Shown here piece after piece: positions 19,212 through 29,493 of a DNA stretch of 64,000 bases. This DNA is from Moesziomyces globuligerus (taxonomy: Eukaryota > Basidiomycota > Ustilaginomycetes > Ustilaginales > Ustilaginaceae): the NCBI GenBank assembly GCA_030849465.1, contig JARVLF010000016.1:992001-1056000 (forward strand), written 5' to 3'. The stretch's first letter is position 1. The number at the start of each line of letters is the position of its first letter. Below the pieces are notes generated by a model that saw nothing but the letters and a program-made list of their open reading frames with translations, made no database searches and was not told the origin of the DNA. Position numbers and translations under genes: made by a program.

Positions 19212-21783
19212 CTACAGGCGAGTGGCCTTGTAGAAGCTAGCATACATGTTGACGTTGTCGATCGGCTTGCCCGTCTCGCGGATGTGCACGGGCTCGACCT
19301 TGAAGCCCATCTTTTCGAAGCGCTGGTTGTACCACGGCTTCTTGGCTGCGCTGCGGTAGAACACGGCGCCGCCGGGACGGACGACGCGCGCCAGCTCGCA
19401 CACCTCGCGGTCGAGGTCCGAGACCGACTTGTCCGAGTCCTTGCGCGCCTGCTTGAGCGTAGGTGCTGGGCGCGAAGCGGGCACGGGGTCGAACCAGTCC
19501 ATGTGGTCCATCGTGATTGCGCGCGTCAGCGCACCGTCCTCGAAGCCTCGCAGCACATTGACGATCGAGTCCGTGTGCAGGCGGAACGAGTCGAGACCGT
19601 GCTCGAGCGCCTGCTTCTTGAGCGACGCAAAGCCATCCGGCTTGAGGTAGAGCGGGCAGCTCTGCTTGGTGTACTTGTGCAGGAGGCACAGCTGGTAGTG
19701 GTAGTTGTCGTTCTTGATCAGACTGCGACCGGGGATCGAGTCGAGCGTGTCGATTGCAAACTGCTCTGCCGAGACACCCTCGTTGAGGAAGATCTGGTAC
19801 TGGTTCATCGGCACGCCGAGCGCATTCCACAGGAACGCCGGGTTCGACAGGAAGAGTCGGATGAGAGGCTTGTTGATCAGCGTCGAGCGCAGCTTGCGGT
19901 TCCACACATCCTGCTGCTCTTCCACCGAGTTGGCCTGGCACATCTTCTCGACCCAGCGACGAACGCCCGTGACGGTGAAGGCGAACTTGGCGAGTCGGAG
20001 CGCGTGGCCCGAGTAGCCGCGGAAGTAAAAGGCCTTGTCAAAGGCGTGCGTGTTGAGGCGCCAGAACTGGTAGGCGTGCGACGAGAGGTAGGGCGAGATC
20101 TTGGTGTCGAGCAGCTCGCGGAAGTTGGCGATACGGCCCTCGCCGAACATCTGCCACATCTCGTCATACGAGAGCGAGGCGATGCATGCCAGCTTGAGCT
20201 CGAGCAGGTGGCCCTGGCACGGGTTCATGTCGACCGCGTGGATCCGGCGCGGCTTGCCTGCCACGGCGTAGTGCAGCGCGTTGTCGCCGGCCGAGGTGAT
20301 ACAGAGGATCGAGTCATCGCGGCCGAGATCGAGGTGCTGCATGTCGACGTACGGGTCCTCCCACGTGAAGCCGTAAATCCAGGTGCGGAACATGTCGCTG
20401 AACTCGTTGTCCACGAAGGGGAGACGCCACTGGCGCTTCTGGTAATGGAAGGAGCTCAGAGGGAAGTGGGGCCCCAGGTCGAGCTTGAGCGGTCGGTCCG
20501 AGTCGCCGTCGCTGTCGGTGGTGGCCTCAGACACCCTTCGTCGGAGGAGGCTGCGGGTTGAATCGAAAGCGGCATCGGCGTCAATTGCCGTGGCGGTGGC
20601 CGAGGCGTCCTTGGAATTCGCGCCACCAGCGTGGAGGTAGGCGAGTTCTGGGAACGAGGGAGGCACTACGACGCGGTTGCCCGCCTCGACCTCGAAAGCT
20701 TGGATGGCCTTGGTGGTGTTGCGCTCGCGCGACACACCGAGCCAGATGTAGTAAGGGATGCGCACGATAAAGGGGACGACGAAGTTGTTGCGGCCGTTGA
20801 AGCACTTGATGGTACCGAACTTGTGCTCGAGGTAGTCACGGCGCGCTGGGTGGAGCTCGATGTGATCCAGCGAGAACCACATGCTCCAGAACCAACGGCT
20901 GAGCCAGCCGCACTGACGACGGGTGTCGCCGCCAATCCAAGGACTCTTCTCGGCGGGCGTGGACTTGCCAGAGACGTAGAAGTCGACGACACCAAAGACA
21001 CCCGTGACGGGGTCGAGGAACTCATTGATGCGATCGAGCACGGCGTAGAAGGGAGGGATCATCGAGATCGAGTAGCTGCAGGTGAAGAGGTCCACCTTCT
21101 GGTCCGAAGCGAGTCCAGGGATGCTGAACTGGCTGGCGTCTTGACAGAGCACCTGGACGTTCTTGAAGCCCTTGGCGGCAAAGCGCTGTCGGGCGACCTC
21201 GAGTAGAGGCTCGCAGAGGTCGATGAGGTAGACCTGAGAGAGCTGGCTGACGGGGAAGTACTCGTTCATCTGCTCGATGTTCCAGCCCGTGCCTCCGCCA
21301 ATGTCGACCCAGACGAGCGGCTTGCCAGGATTGGAAGCCTGCATGTCCCGCAGCTGAGCAGCGCAAAGCTTGAGCATGGTCGTACGGCCCTTCAGGAGGC
21401 CCGAACGGGTCGAATCGTAGACTGCAATGCAAAGATCCGGGGCCAACGTCAGTCAACGTTTTTCTCCACCGCTGCGACTCAGGTCTGTTGCGCGAAAAAG
21501 CTGGCGAGCACTCACCCTTGGCCTGGTGTTGGTAGAACTTGTCCAGTCGCTCGGCCTGGTTTGCGGTTTTGCCGAGGGGCTGGAGGAAGCAGGTGTAGCT
21601 GAAGACGAGGATGTCGCGCACCTTCTGGCTGATGGCGGCAGCGAGGCCTACCAGCGTCATGAAGGCGGTCAGCACGGCGGTGAGGTTGACAACCGAGTGA
21701 GGCGCGTAAGAGTAGAGGTGCTCCAGAGGCGTTCCAGCTACGGAAGATTCAATGAATCCAGCCATCTTGTCGCGTTTTGACAT
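19212..21783 (-). CDS. BTA1: betaine lipid synthase (DGTS synthase), fused BtaB-BtaA type
   Basis: Two exons (21783-21516, 21421-19212) joined across a 94-base intron encode 825 residues. An N-terminal membrane-proximal segment (VVNLTAVLTAFMTLVGLAAA) precedes an S-adenosylmethionine methyltransferase domain (LVWVDIGGGTGWNIEQMNEY, from about residue 125). The C-terminal half is the BtaA/DUF3419 domain (DSILCITSAGDNALHYAVAG, IHAVDMNPCQGHLLELK). The fused enzyme transfers a 3-amino-3-carboxypropyl group from SAM to diacylglycerol and then trimethylates it, making diacylglyceryl-trimethylhomoserine. In other fungi this phosphorus-free lipid replaces phosphatidylcholine under phosphate starvation. 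I saw no CACGTG Pho4-type site in the first 300 bases upstream. The short first exon supplies the N-terminal 89 codons. Confidence 0.92.
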
Positions 21784-23749
21784 GGGAGAACAGACGTTAG
21801 GAGGGAGAAGCGGAGACGAATGTGAAGATGGAGGCTAATCCTCTATGGACCTGACCGTGAGCCCCGAGGTGATCAGCGATCGCTGCTCTGAGCTGTGGTA
21901 GAAACGAGTGTGATCTCGAGAAGGGGAGAGAGAGTGGAGGTCCAGTCGCAGCGTTGAGCTGAGATAGAAGAGGAAGTGTTGAACACGTCTTGAGGAGTTT
22001 GGCCAGGCACAATGATGTGATGGTGAGCAAGAAGGCAGCTTGGTCTCAAGGAGCTGGTTCTTCTTAAGGGAGCAAGGAGGGTCCAGCCTTGGAGAAGATG
22101 CGTGTGTGCCGGTGTCTCCGACGCTTGCTTCGGGTGGCGGCTGCGCACGGCTCACCATTGGAAGGTCCCCTCTGGAAGGCCCCCTCTGAAAGGCTGGCTT
22201 GCTGCACAGGGATGAACAGGACGACATCCAGTGGCCAACGCCGGAAGCCACGCGCACCCGCAGGCAAGCGCCTCCGCAGTGAAAAGGTTGTTGCATTCCC
22301 CGACGCACTGGACGACGCGACAGGCGTTGCTGTCAGAGGCACAGAAAGGCCTGTGCGCCTGAGCCTTAGAGCGGAGAAGCTCAAAAGACTGGAGTGCCTG
22401 TCGGTCGTGCCGAGGGTGCAGAAGCGGCAGAAGCTTCGGAGGCCCTGCGCCAGAGCTGTGCTTTCAACATGCATGCACAAGCCAAGTCATTTGACACCAA
22501 CACTCCCTTCCCACCCTGCCCCCACTTCCCAGCCACGGGCCTGGTGGGCGAGGAACATTCAAGCTACAGGACAGTATTTGCAGGTCGAGGCAGTCTCTCA
22601 CACGAGTCGAGCCTCAGAAGAACGTGTGGCCGTCAGACGAGCTCGACGCTGTCGAGCTGCCTTGTCGCTCCAGGCCGCGTGCAACAGTGCAGGTCTTTAA
22701 CGGCTGCGCGTCTTCTGGGGGCCGAGCTGGCGTATCTCGGCCTTTTCGCACGCTTCACAGATCGCCGCTTCAAGCCAGGCCGGATTCACGGAGCGAGCAG
22801 GGCGAGGAGGGATTATGCTTTGTTGGGCAAGCCACGCCAAGCTTGGAGGGTTGATCCCCTGGCCGTCACCGCGGGCTCTCCTTCGAGGGAACGTGCAGAG
22901 GAGCCTAAATTGTTTCCAGACAGGCTCGGTTGGCAAAGATGGACGTGTCGGGCGCATCCGCATCCGCATCCGCATCCGCATCCGCACCCACACCCTCCGC
23001 AGCTCGCTTTCATCTAGCTAGCTTGCAAGAATGCCTCGTCGACGCTGGTGATCCAAGCTTCTAGGTTCACACTTGAATTAGCAACCATACAAGCTGTCGC
23101 ATCGATCTGGTCTCTGTGTGAGAAGGCGAGCATGAGAGTGAGCGCGAGCGATAGAACTGGAGCCATGAATCAGGCATGCGGAGTCAGGACAGCGGGCTGC
23201 ACACGCGCAAAGTGACGTTTGAGTTGCCCGGCTACGTGCACATTTTGGACCCCACGTTCGCTCGGCTGCACATCCGTGGTCCGTGCAGAAGAAAGAAAAG
23301 AGGGTGAGAACGTGTGCTCCACAATTCGCCGTCCGACTCGCACCGCACCTTGGAGGCCGGCAGTGCGACCAAGACACTTTCACGAAAGCCTGCCCACTTT
23401 GCCCACCGTAGCGACGGCCGAGTGAAGAGCCAAGAGCCGATTCAAGTTTCCTTGCAACGCCGATCCGACGTCGCTTTCTCTTGCAAAGAGCCCCAAATAG
23501 ACCCGATAGCCAGACTCGAATGCCAAGAAGTTGGGAACAGAGCTTTCTCAAGCGTCAGATGATGTAGTGATTTTTGGATATCCGTTGTGTGACCGCAGAT
23601 CTCAACAAATACATGATACCAAAATCTGCAGTCGCCTCGGTTCCGACTTCACTGACCGCGTCTGACGACCAGGGCAGCCAATGACCGTGCGAAGCCCATC
23701 AACGTATCTAGACTCCACTCCACCACGCTGAAAGCGCACCACGACCAAG
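21784..23749. other. long intergenic region between divergent BTA1 and SRP68 genes
   Basis: Almost 2 kb separates the two starts, well above the local average. It contains a pair of 14-mers (22161-22188) and a GCATCC array (22954-22983). Overlapping ORFs of up to about 200 codons occur on both strands but show no domain, no consistent amino-acid character and heavy Arg/Ser content, so I treat them as chance. Long leaders or a non-coding transcript remain possible. Confidence 0.45.
22954..22983. repeat. GCATCC x5 hexanucleotide microsatellite
   Basis: Five exact GCATCC units are followed by degenerate GCACCC/ACACCC units. The array is non-coding and lies about 770 bases upstream of the SRP68 start. 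Confidence 0.85.
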
Positions 23750-26431
23750 ATGGAGATCGACTTATCCAAGCGCGATGAGGTGGCAAACGCCGGCGGCGAC
23801 CCTATCGCCTTCCCGCTCCTCCAGCTGATCAGCGAGACTCGCAACGAGCATGGAATGCGTCAGCAGGACTATGCGCGTTACCGACGCTACTGCGCCTCCA
23901 AGGTACATCGGCTCCGCGAGCTGCTCTCCCTTACTCACTCTGATGGCTCGCAAAAGGCCGACTCAAAGAAGGGCAAGGCCAATAAGGCGGCCCGCGGCAA
24001 GAAGCCCAAGAAAGCGCAGCAGGCCGCTGCCCAGAGCGAAAACGCAAAGGGCCACGGCAACGTCTTCACCAGCAAGACGCTCGACCTCGCCCAGGTCAAC
24101 GATGCTCGGCCCGCTCACTTGCTGCTCTTCGAGGCAGAGAGAGCCTGGGCCTACTCTCAGGAGCTTCGATCGGAAGCCTTCGACGACGACTCCAACCCGC
24201 AGCTTCGTAAGCGCGGCATCTCCAGGCTCCGCCGCGCAGAGCAGTGGTCCGACAATCTCTACCAGCTCGTCCAAGCCCTTGCTACCCGCTTCGATGCCTA
24301 CTCGCGCGCAGAGGCCGCCGCCTATCTGCTCACCATCAAGGCCACCACTGCCTTCGATCGCTCTCAGTGGGAGAAGGCGCTCCAGCTCCTCGCCGTCAAC
24401 CGCAACCTCCTGAACGCCATCGCCTCCAACAGCCCGACCAGCCGTGCCGAGGCCCTTGCCAACAGCTTCGTGGATGCGGCAGAGGCGCAGATGCGCTACT
24501 CGGCCTACCAGCTCGGTAACTCGGAACAGGACATGGACCGCATCGCTGAGGCCACCGCCACCCCCGATGTCTATGAGCGCGCCTTGCCCGGACACGCAAA
24601 GCTTCTTGAAGAGCTCGCTGATGCCAAGGCCAAAGCTGGCACCGTGCAGAAACAGGCGCTCTCGCTCAACTGGCACGGCCGTCAGATTCCCGTTCGCAAC
24701 CCTGAGCTGCTGGACACCATCGTCGCCGCTCAATCCGAGGAGGCTGCGCTCCGAGAGTCGGTCATGGTCGAAGCGGTCAACGACCGCGACGCTTCCACCG
24801 CTACGCGCAACGCCAAATCGGTCAATGCGCAGGCCAAGGACGGCAAGCGTCCCCGGCTGTCGCACGCCCAGCGCAAGGCCAAGAAGCGCGAGCTCGCTCA
24901 GAGCGAGTCGTCTTCCGATGGCGCACGCGCCACCGGCTCGACCGTCCGCCTCGGCAAGGCTGGACGCACCGAGCTGGACCCCTTCGACCGAGCTCTCAGC
25001 GCATTCACTGATGCTGAAGACATCTCCCGCAAGCTGGTCGAGGACAACGCCGAGGCGCTCTCCAAGAGCCACTCGGCCCGATACGAGACGGCCAGCAAAG
25101 ATCTGCAGACCGCTCATGACTTTGTCTTCTACCGTCTGCTGGCGCTCCGTATCTGGCGCAACCTCCGCCTGGTGGCTGAGGTCGAGCAGCGGGCCGAGAA
25201 GCGTGAGAAGCGCGCCATGTCCAGCGTCGAGGCGCGCCTCGGGGGCAAGGCTCGCGTCGGTGCTGCGGCAAAGCGTAGCAAGAGGAGCAAGGCCAAGCAG
25301 CAGAAGCTGGACGAGGCGGCTGCCGCCAAGAAAGCCAACCCCCGCAAGAACCCGCCCGGATCGCGCCGCAAGGGCCCGCGCTCCGCTGGCCGCACGCACG
25401 CTCGCAAGCCTGCCAGGAGCGGAACGCGAAAGCTTCGCTCCCGACAGGCGCTGGCGCGCGAAAACCGTGCGCGAGCCATCGCTGCGCAAAAGTCGAAGCG
25501 ACGCGGCGCGCGTTCGGTTCCCTCGCTTGCCAAGCTGCTCGACGCGGCCGAGACGAGTCTGGTGGCGATGGGATCCATCGGCCTGATCGAGTCCGAGCCG
25601 GACGTTTCCAGCCTGGTCGAGGCCAAGGCGGCCTGGTTCCGAAGCGAGATCCTCCGGCATCTGGCTCGCGCCTTTTCGCTGTCGGGTGCGCATGCCGAAG
25701 CGGTGCTGCTGCTGACCCGTGCGCAGCTCTACATCCGACAGGCACGCCAGGCAGCCGAGCTCGCCGAGGACGTCGACGAGGAGGATGCTGACTTCCCGCC
25801 TCGCCTCAAGTCTAGCAGTGGTTCGGACGCTGTGTTCGATCACTCGGACGAGGTCCTGGCTAGTCTCAAGCGCCGCGTGCAGAAGGCGATGCTCAAGGCA
25901 ACGCAGCAGGAGCAGGGCAAGAAGCGCAAGGGAGGCGCGTCCATGTCCGACTCGCGCGCCGGCCAGGCGCTGCAGGAACTCGCACGCAAGTACATCGACT
26001 TTGACCCCGTCTCGCTCGACGAAGCTCGTCGTGTGCCCGCCGATGTCAAGGCCGAGCACGAGCAGGAGCAGCTCGACGCTTCGACCCCGGCTCCGAAGGC
26101 CGAGCCCACAGCTGCGACCAAGGCGTCCGTCAAGCCCAAGACTGCTGCGGTGTCGAAGCCTGTTCCGGCCAAGCAGCCCGAATCTAAGCCTGCTGCGACG
26201 TCGAAGCCAGCTCCGGCCAAGCAGCCCGAGCCCAAGGCCGCTCAGGCCGTCGTCGAGGAGCAGGAGGACGAAACCGAAGTGTTCGACGAGGACGAGGCGG
26301 AAGAGGCGGGAGACGCCTCGCTCGCCTACGACCCGGGCAATGCGCTCGCCGAAGAGGAGGAGGCCCGTCTCGAGGCCGAGGCCGCCAACAAGAAGAAGGG
26401 CTGGCTCGGTGGCTGGTTCGGCAGGGGTTGA
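23750..26431 (+). CDS. SRP68: signal recognition particle subunit SRP68
   Basis: A single ORF encodes 893 residues. The N-terminal RNA-binding region starts FPLLQLISETRNEHGMRQQDY and ARYRRYCASKVHRLRELL, the SRP68 signature, interrupted by a Lys/Ala-rich insert at about 75-100. A helical tetratricopeptide-like body continues to about residue 760 and is broken by a very basic stretch at about 505-585. The C-terminal region is Lys/Pro/Ala-rich with near-repeats of SKPxPAKQPExK, then acidic, and ends KKGWLGGWFGRG. SRP68 binds 7SL RNA with SRP72 and helps couple translation arrest to ER targeting. The protein is longer than typical orthologues because of the low-complexity insertions. The ATG at 23750 begins the conserved region closely, so the start is secure. 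Confidence 0.92.
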   Translation: MEIDLSKRDEVANAGGDPIAFPLLQLISETRNEHGMRQQDYARYRRYCASKVHRLRELLSLTHSDGSQKADSKKGKANKAARGKKPKKAQQAAAQSENAKGHGNVFTSKTLDLAQVNDARPAHLLLFEAERAWAYSQELRSEAFDDDSNPQLRKRGISRLRRAEQWSDNLYQLVQALATRFDAYSRAEAAAYLLTIKATTAFDRSQWEKALQLLAVNRNLLNAIASNSPTSRAEALANSFVDAAEAQMRYSAYQLGNSEQDMDRIAEATATPDVYERALPGHAKLLEELADAKAKAGTVQKQALSLNWHGRQIPVRNPELLDTIVAAQSEEAALRESVMVEAVNDRDASTATRNAKSVNAQAKDGKRPRLSHAQRKAKKRELAQSESSSDGARATGSTVRLGKAGRTELDPFDRALSAFTDAEDISRKLVEDNAEALSKSHSARYETASKDLQTAHDFVFYRLLALRIWRNLRLVAEVEQRAEKREKRAMSSVEARLGGKARVGAAAKRSKRSKAKQQKLDEAAAAKKANPRKNPPGSRRKGPRSAGRTHARKPARSGTRKLRSRQALARENRARAIAAQKSKRRGARSVPSLAKLLDAAETSLVAMGSIGLIESEPDVSSLVEAKAAWFRSEILRHLARAFSLSGAHAEAVLLLTRAQLYIRQARQAAELAEDVDEEDADFPPRLKSSSGSDAVFDHSDEVLASLKRRVQKAMLKATQQEQGKKRKGGASMSDSRAGQALQELARKYIDFDPVSLDEARRVPADVKAEHEQEQLDASTPAPKAEPTAATKASVKPKTAAVSKPVPAKQPESKPAATSKPAPAKQPEPKAAQAVVEEQEDETEVFDEDEAEEAGDASLAYDPGNALAEEEEARLEAEAANKKKGWLGGWFGRG

Positions 26432-26698
26432 TTTCTCTCCTGCCATCCTTCGACACTGCTTCGAAATCCCCATCCCTCGCCTTCTCTTTCCGCTCCTGAA
26501 TCTCTCGAAAGCCTGTCTTCGAAATGCCGATCTGACGTTGATGCCTTGACACCGGCCCCTAGGTGCGAGTCTGACTGCGGCGCAATTCTGAGTTCCTCCC
26601 ACGGGAGATACCAAAAGGAACATCCAACAGGAGGCTCGAAAATTTCCTGAACAGGCCACGAGTCATATACGCAATGCGAGCGCTCGGCTGTCAACGAC

Positions 26699-26808
26699 GG
26701 CGTCGTGGCGCAATGGCTAGCGCATAGAGCTTCTATTCTTGAGCAAGGGGCGTTTTACCCCATTTCGCAATAACTCTAAGGCTGCGGGTTCGAGTCCCGC
26801 CGTCGCCT
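26699..26808 (+). tRNA. tRNA-Arg(UCU) with a 37-base intron
   Basis: A complete cloverleaf can be folded. The acceptor stem is 26699-26705 with 26801-26807. The D-stem is GCGC/GCGC at 26708-26711 and 26720-26723. The anticodon stem is TAGAG at 26725-26729 with CTCTA at 26774-26778. The T-stem is GCGGG/CCCGC around loop TTCGAGT (26784-26800). The anticodon TCT is at 26732-26734. The intron, 26736-26772, starts one base 3' of the anticodon, the canonical place for nuclear tRNA introns. Pair 5 of the acceptor stem is a T-T mismatch. A T-run at 26808-26811 could serve as the polymerase III terminator. It decodes AGA. Confidence 0.9.
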
Positions 26809-27622
26809 TTTCTCGAAATTTTTAGCTTCCGCTGAACGCTGAACGAGCGGAGATCACGATCCCGCCATTTTGGACCTGGTTTATTAGGAGCTTGCTGTGG
26901 TATGGCGGTTTCCTTTGGTGGTAGCGCAGCCGGCAGGAATACGCGCTTTTCATTGATTCTGAATTAATTTAGGTTTCTGATTATTTCTTTCTTCGTGAGG
27001 CTCGAACCAGCTCGAAAAGCTACAGCAATGACCTGCTCGAGTGGACTCCTGAAACCCGTTTGCCAACTCGCGCTTCTGCTTCTCGAAGAGGCGAGCCTGA
27101 TGTGGGCAGCAGACGGAATGGAACTCCCTCCTCTGAGCGGTGTGACGAGGGGCGTCGCGTTTGGGGTAGTGACAGCAGCTCTTGAATGGTCGCGTGGGGT
27201 GACGTCGGTCGAGGATTGGGAAAGTGGAGATTGCAGCTCGTTCCGACGCAGCACGCAGGGTCCACGTCCGCCACGCGATGGCTGCGTGCCATCGCTCCGA
27301 CCTCCATCACCCGCACCTCACCAAGACTGCCTTCCCATTCAATCACCCAACGAGCCTTGCGTACATGGAGCCATAGGGAGGTTGCAGGCACATACGCAAT
27401 CTGCGAGCTCATCAACGCTTCTTCAGAACGGTCGGCAACAGGACAGACACAAAGGCTGTTACCGCCACGATTCCAGCCACGGCAGCCAGGAACGGGACCC
27501 GACGCGGAGGCTCGTCGGTCCTACCGTCGTTCCGTATCAGCTCACCCTCGCCATCGTCCGAAGCGAGCTTCGAGCTGGACTCGCTCTCGCCGTCAGGGTC
27601 TCGGACAACTGAAGCTACCCGG
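26809..27622. other. intergenic between tRNA-Arg and the inositol-type transporter
   Basis: This 0.8-kb region includes an AT-rich patch (about 26935-26990) and a tRNA-like A-box fragment at 26922-26946. Part of a minus-strand ORF (27412-27789) with a hydrophobic tail lies here and overlaps the transporter start; it is discussed as a finding. The rest probably carries the transporter promoter. Confidence 0.45.
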
Positions 27623-29422
27623 ATGACGGATCCAGCCACCGTGGGCGTCGACGCCTCTCCGCCAACACTGCCGAGCACGGACGGCAAGAAGGCCAACCAC
27701 CTCAGCGACTTGGACCGCTTCAATCCCCTGCGATCGACGGAAGATGAGGACGACGATGAGCACGACACGCAGCGGTCGCTGGATGACACGGAGCTGAGCT
27801 CGGCGAGCTACCTGGCGCGGCTCACAGGCGTTGCGTGTCTGGGCGGGCTGCAATTTGGCTGGGACACCGGCATTGCCAGCGGAATGCTCGTTGCGATCCA
27901 CGCCGATCTGGGCCACGAGCTGAGCGAGGGCGAGCAGGAGCTCATCGTAAGCGCGACGACGGTGGGCGCGATCCTGGGTTCGATCGTCGCGGGGAGGATG
28001 GCCGACTGGCTCGGCCGCAAGAAGGTCATGATCGGCTCGGGCGTGCTCTTCCTGCTGGGTGCGCTGGAGCAGGCGGCATCGCAGGTGGTGCGCGAGCTCG
28101 TGCTCGGCCGCGTGCTGGTGGGCCTGGGCGTGGGCATGGCGAGCATGGTCGTGCCGACCTACCTCGCCGAGGTGGCGCCGACCAAAGTGCGCGGGCGCAT
28201 CGTGGGGATCAACAGCCTGCTCGTCACGGGCGGGCAGGTGATTGCGTACCTCATCGACGCCGCGTTCTACAACCTTCCGCACGGCTGGAGATGGATGGTG
28301 CTAGCAGGTGGCATCCCGGCCGTGCTTCAGCTGGTCGGGATGATCTACCTCGACGAGTCGCCGCGGTGGCTTGTGGCTAGGGGGCGAATCATTCGCGCCC
28401 GACGCGTGCTGCAGCGGATCTATCCGAACGCAAGTGTACGCATGATCGACAGCGAGATCGAACGCATCGCGCTCAGCATGGAGGGTGCTACGCAGCGCGA
28501 GGAGACCGATCCGGACGCAGCACACGCAGCGGATGGCGGTGCGGAGGAGAACGCGTCCGCGCATGGACAGGGTGGTGGTGTTGCAGGCGAGCTGCAGGCA
28601 ACGCTGGACCGCATCGCTGCTGCACCGCTCCAACTCACATCGACGGCACGCGAGCGGACGACGCAGGTGAAGAGCAAGCTATCGCTGCTCCTCGACGATC
28701 CCACCCACCGCCGTGCGCTGATGATCGCCTGTGCGCTGCAGTTCTTCCAGCAGGCGACGGGCTTCAACTCGCTCATGTACTTTTCGGGTCGACTGCTGCT
28801 GATGGCTGGATTTGTAGCCAATCCGAATGCGGCCGCCGTCGGGATCGCGCTGGCCAACTTTGCCGGTACCGCCGTTGCGATGCGGTACATCGACGGCTGG
28901 GGACGCCGGAAGCTGCTCCTCTACACCACCGCTGGCATGGCGGCCTCGCTAGCGCTCGTCAGTCTCGGCTTCAGCCAGATCGATCTCGGACCGGTGACGG
29001 GCACGCCCCAAGTGGAGCGAGGTGGAGGATCAGCCTGGCCGTACTGGACGTTGGTCTGCATGGTGCTGTTTACGCTCAGCTACGCGCTCGGGCTCGGCAT
29101 CGTACCGTGGCTGGTGCAGGCCGAGATCTTTTCGGGCCAGGTGCGTGGGCTCGGCGCCGGACTGGCAACGGCGACCAACTGGACGACCAACCTGCTCGTC
29201 TCGGCCACCTTTCTGCATCTCGTCAAGCTCATCACTCCCCAGGGCTGCTTTGGACTCTTCAGCCTCATGTCGGCGCTCAGCTGCGCCTTCACCTTCTGGC
29301 ACCTACCCGAGACTTCGGGCGTCAGTCTCAGCGACGTCTCCACCACCCTCGGTCGCTCTCCCGAATCGACCAGGCGCGGCGATGCTTACGCCGCGCTGGC
29401 GACCGCAGAAGACCAAGATTAG
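27623..29422 (+). CDS. major facilitator superfamily sugar transporter, myo-inositol type (Itr-like)
   Basis: The product is 599 residues with about 70 acidic cytosolic residues, then 12 predicted membrane segments split by a hydrophilic central loop (about 275-350). Sugar-porter motifs are GRMADWLGRKK between helices 2 and 3, PTYLAEVAPTKVRGRIVGIN after helix 4, DESPRWLVARGR after helix 6, and QATGFNSLMYFSG in helix 7. NSLLVTGGQVIAYLID and YALGLGIVPWLVQAEIFSGQ resemble proton-coupled inositol transporters such as yeast Itr1 more than hexose carriers. It would import inositol or a related polyol at the plasma membrane. The substrate is inferred from motifs and not proven. It converges with the Tvp38 gene, leaving only 71 bases between stop codons. 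Confidence 0.87.
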   Translation: MTDPATVGVDASPPTLPSTDGKKANHLSDLDRFNPLRSTEDEDDDEHDTQRSLDDTELSSASYLARLTGVACLGGLQFGWDTGIASGMLVAIHADLGHELSEGEQELIVSATTVGAILGSIVAGRMADWLGRKKVMIGSGVLFLLGALEQAASQVVRELVLGRVLVGLGVGMASMVVPTYLAEVAPTKVRGRIVGINSLLVTGGQVIAYLIDAAFYNLPHGWRWMVLAGGIPAVLQLVGMIYLDESPRWLVARGRIIRARRVLQRIYPNASVRMIDSEIERIALSMEGATQREETDPDAAHAADGGAEENASAHGQGGGVAGELQATLDRIAAAPLQLTSTARERTTQVKSKLSLLLDDPTHRRALMIACALQFFQQATGFNSLMYFSGRLLLMAGFVANPNAAAVGIALANFAGTAVAMRYIDGWGRRKLLLYTTAGMAASLALVSLGFSQIDLGPVTGTPQVERGGGSAWPYWTLVCMVLFTLSYALGLGIVPWLVQAEIFSGQVRGLGAGLATATNWTTNLLVSATFLHLVKLITPQGCFGLFSLMSALSCAFTFWHLPETSGVSLSDVSTTLGRSPESTRRGDAYAALATAEDQD

Positions 29423-29493
29423 CAGAATAGAAAACCTCGTCCTGCGAGAGACGTGACCATGTAGAATGAGTTTGTACGGGTATAGCGTCTATG

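Noticed and set aside
19284..20561. 425-codon forward ORF
   Set aside because: It is the shadow of the BtaA-like half of the betaine-lipid synthase on the opposite strand and has no independent motifs.
22064..23017. cluster of overlapping ORFs between BTA1 and SRP68
   Set aside because: Forward and reverse ORFs overlap each other, none has a motif, and one is partly made of the GCATCC microsatellite.
23963..26659. 898-codon minus-strand ORF
   Set aside because: It is longer than the SRP68 gene it opposes, but only SRP68 has family signatures. The minus translation is Leu/Gly/Arg-rich shadow sequence.
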